Shown one piece after another: positions 5,351 through 6,744 of a stretch of DNA of 6,744 nucleotides. Both the position numbers and the translations under genes were made by a program. This DNA is from Acidobacteriota bacterium. Its GTDB lineage: Bacteria; Acidobacteriota; Blastocatellia; Pyrinomonadales; Pyrinomonadaceae. Location: assembly GCA_029862725.1 (NCBI GenBank), contig JAOTWT010000165.1:1-6744 (forward strand), written 5' to 3'. Below the pieces are notes generated by a model. It worked only from the letters and a program-made list of their open reading frames with translations, searched no databases and was not told the origin of the DNA. Positions within the stretch are counted from its first letter, which is position 1, and every line of letters starts with the position of its first letter.

Positions 5351-6744
5351 ATGCACTATCACTTAATCGGAATATGCGGGACCGCGATGGCCTCGCTCGC
5401 GGGCATGCTCCAGGCAAAGGGTCATAAGGTCACCGGTTCGGATCAAAATGTATATCCGCCGATGTCGACCCAGCTCGAGGAACTCGGGATCGAGATAATG
5501 AAGGGGTACCGGCCCGAAAATCTCGATTGCGGCGCCGATTCGATCATCGTCGGCAATGCCATTTCGCGCGGAAACGCCGAGCTCGAAGAACTGCTCAACC
5601 GAAAACTTCCTTATTATTCTCAAGCGGAAACCATAAAACGGCTCTTCATAAGAGGTCGTCATTGTCTGGTCGTTGCCGGGACCCATGGCAAAACGACGAC
5701 GACCAGCATCGCGACATGGGTCGCCGAGGTCGGCGGTCTCGACCCCTCATTTCTTGTCGGCGGCGTCGTACAAAACTTCGGCGCGAGCTTCCGTGTCACC
5801 GAAAGCGACTACTTCATCATCGAGGGAGACGAATACGACACTGCGTACTTCGACAAAAAACCGAAGTTTATGCACTACCTCCCTGAGATCGCAATCGTGA
5901 GCAACATCGAGTTTGACCACGCAGATATCTACCGCGATATGACGGATATCAAATTCCAGTTCTCGCGTCTTATGAACCTGGTGCCTTCTAACGGGTACCT
6001 GATTGCGGGCATCGACTCTCCTGCCGTCGGTGAAGTGCTTGAGGAGATGGAAGGCAAACTGTTCGCTAACGTCGAGACATTTGGGACAAAGGAAGGTGCC
6101 AAGTGGCAGGCGCGCTACATCGATTTCTCCGGCGACCTGATGCGATTTACCGTGTTTTGCGAGGGTGTTAAGTGGGGCGAGTTCGAGACCAGCCTGATCG
6201 GGGAATTCAATGTCCGCAACATTCTCGCTGTGATCATCGCCGCCGATGCATGGGGAATACCGGTCGAAAAGATACAAGAAGCGCTGCGTACCTTTAAGTC
6301 GGTCAAAAGACGCGTCGAAATACGAGGGGTCGAGAGAGGTGTGACGGTTATCGACGACTTTGCACATCACCCGACGGCAGTTGAGGAAACACTCAAGGCC
6401 CTAAAACAGAAGTACGAAGGGAAACGCCTGATCGCCGTGTTTGAGCCGCGTTCGTGGTCGTCGCGTCTGGCGGTCTTTCAGGAACCCTATACAAAGGCGT
6501 TCAATTACGCCGATTATGTGATCATCGCCGGCGTTTATGACACCGCCAAGGCGAGCGCACTCGGCAAGGTTTTGGATACGAAGGAACTCGTCAAAGATAT
6601 CGAACTGCAGGGAAAGCCTTCGTTTAGTTTTGCCGACGCCGACGAGATCGTCGAACATCTCGCGCCTGAGATGAAAGAAGGCGATGTTGTCGCCGTGATG
6701 TCCAATGGGGGCTTTGGCGGGATCCATGAGAAGCTTCTCGCGAG
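5351..6744 (+). CDS. mpl: Murein tripeptide ligase Mpl (3' end cut by window edge)
   Basis: A 464-codon open frame running off the window; family length and the closing motif suggest only a few residues are missing. Mpl joins the recycled tripeptide L-Ala-gamma-D-Glu-meso-DAP to UDP-MurNAc using ATP, feeding cell-wall turnover products back into peptidoglycan synthesis in the cytoplasm. Visible: the N-terminal UDP-binding segment IGICGTAMASLAGML at 6-20; the Mpl-typical SDQNVYPPMSTQLE at 30-43, which separates it from MurC; the ATP P-loop GTHGKTTT at 110-117, with K114; EGDEYDTAYFD at 158-168; FDHADIY at 188-194; GEFNVRN at 284-290; the C-terminal domain motif DDFAHHP at 335-341; FEPRS at 364-368; and SNGGFGGIHEKLL at 451-463, typical of the Mpl C-terminus. 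The ATG at 5351 puts the conserved glycine motif at the expected distance from the N-terminus. No Shine-Dalgarno is visible. The nearest alternative, MurC, lacks the NVYPPMSTQLE signature. Confidence 0.94.
   Translation, partial: MHYHLIGICGTAMASLAGMLQAKGHKVTGSDQNVYPPMSTQLEELGIEIMKGYRPENLDCGADSIIVGNAISRGNAELEELLNRKLPYYSQAETIKRLFIRGRHCLVVAGTHGKTTTTSIATWVAEVGGLDPSFLVGGVVQNFGASFRVTESDYFIIEGDEYDTAYFDKKPKFMHYLPEIAIVSNIEFDHADIYRDMTDIKFQFSRLMNLVPSNGYLIAGIDSPAVGEVLEEMEGKLFANVETFGTKEGAKWQARYIDFSGDLMRFTVFCEGVKWGEFETSLIGEFNVRNILAVIIAADAWGIPVEKIQEALRTFKSVKRRVEIRGVERGVTVIDDFAHHPTAVEETLKALKQKYEGKRLIAVFEPRSWSSRLAVFQEPYTKAFNYADYVIIAGVYDTAKASALGKVLDTKELVKDIELQGKPSFSFADADEIVEHLAPEMKEGDVVAVMSNGGFGGIHEKLLA

Noticed and set aside
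5747..6370. 207-residue minus-strand open frame
   Set aside because: Antisense to the conserved middle of mpl; a shadow frame.
1661..6744. A single biosynthetic cluster linking P450, aminotransferase, secreted protein and mpl
   Set aside because: The P450 and aminotransferase are divergent, mpl is a housekeeping recycling gene, and there is no core synthase, transporter or regulator to tie them together.

Overview
The window looks like ordinary chromosome from a diderm (Gram-negative-type) bacterium with meso-diaminopimelate peptidoglycan, because it ends in an almost complete mpl murein-recycling ligase. Base composition is mid-range. Most genes lack a recognisable Shine-Dalgarno, and the spacers carry heptamer-repeat inverted elements. 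My impression is an Acidobacteriota-like (Blastocatellia-type) genome. That is a low-confidence inference from gene mix and style, not from a marker gene.

Left part, minus strand (19-3013): read in transcription order, a soluble cytochrome P450 (1661-3013), a 419-bp gene-free spacer with several inverted repeats (1242-1660), a 102-residue protein built from three exact 32-residue repeats (933-1241), and 23 bp later a haloalkane dehalogenase of subfamily I (19-909). The repeat protein and the dehalogenase probably share a transcript. The repeat protein has the only textbook Shine-Dalgarno in the window, preceded by two operator-like palindromes.

Right part, plus strand (3238-6744): a fold-type I PLP aminotransferase (3238-4398), a secreted protein of unknown function (4534-5175), and mpl (5351 to the window edge, lacking only its last few residues). 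The P450 and the aminotransferase are divergent.

Two of the plus-strand spacers (3063-3184 and 4405-4521) hold elements of the same design. Each has four 7-bp units in one orientation, a 50-70 bp core, then four 7-bp units in the opposite orientation. The heptamer word differs between the two, but the cores share a short TCGACGnCGGC motif preceded by an A-run. These elements and the three-repeat small protein are the least explained parts of the window. The enzymes belong to known families and do not form an obvious single pathway.
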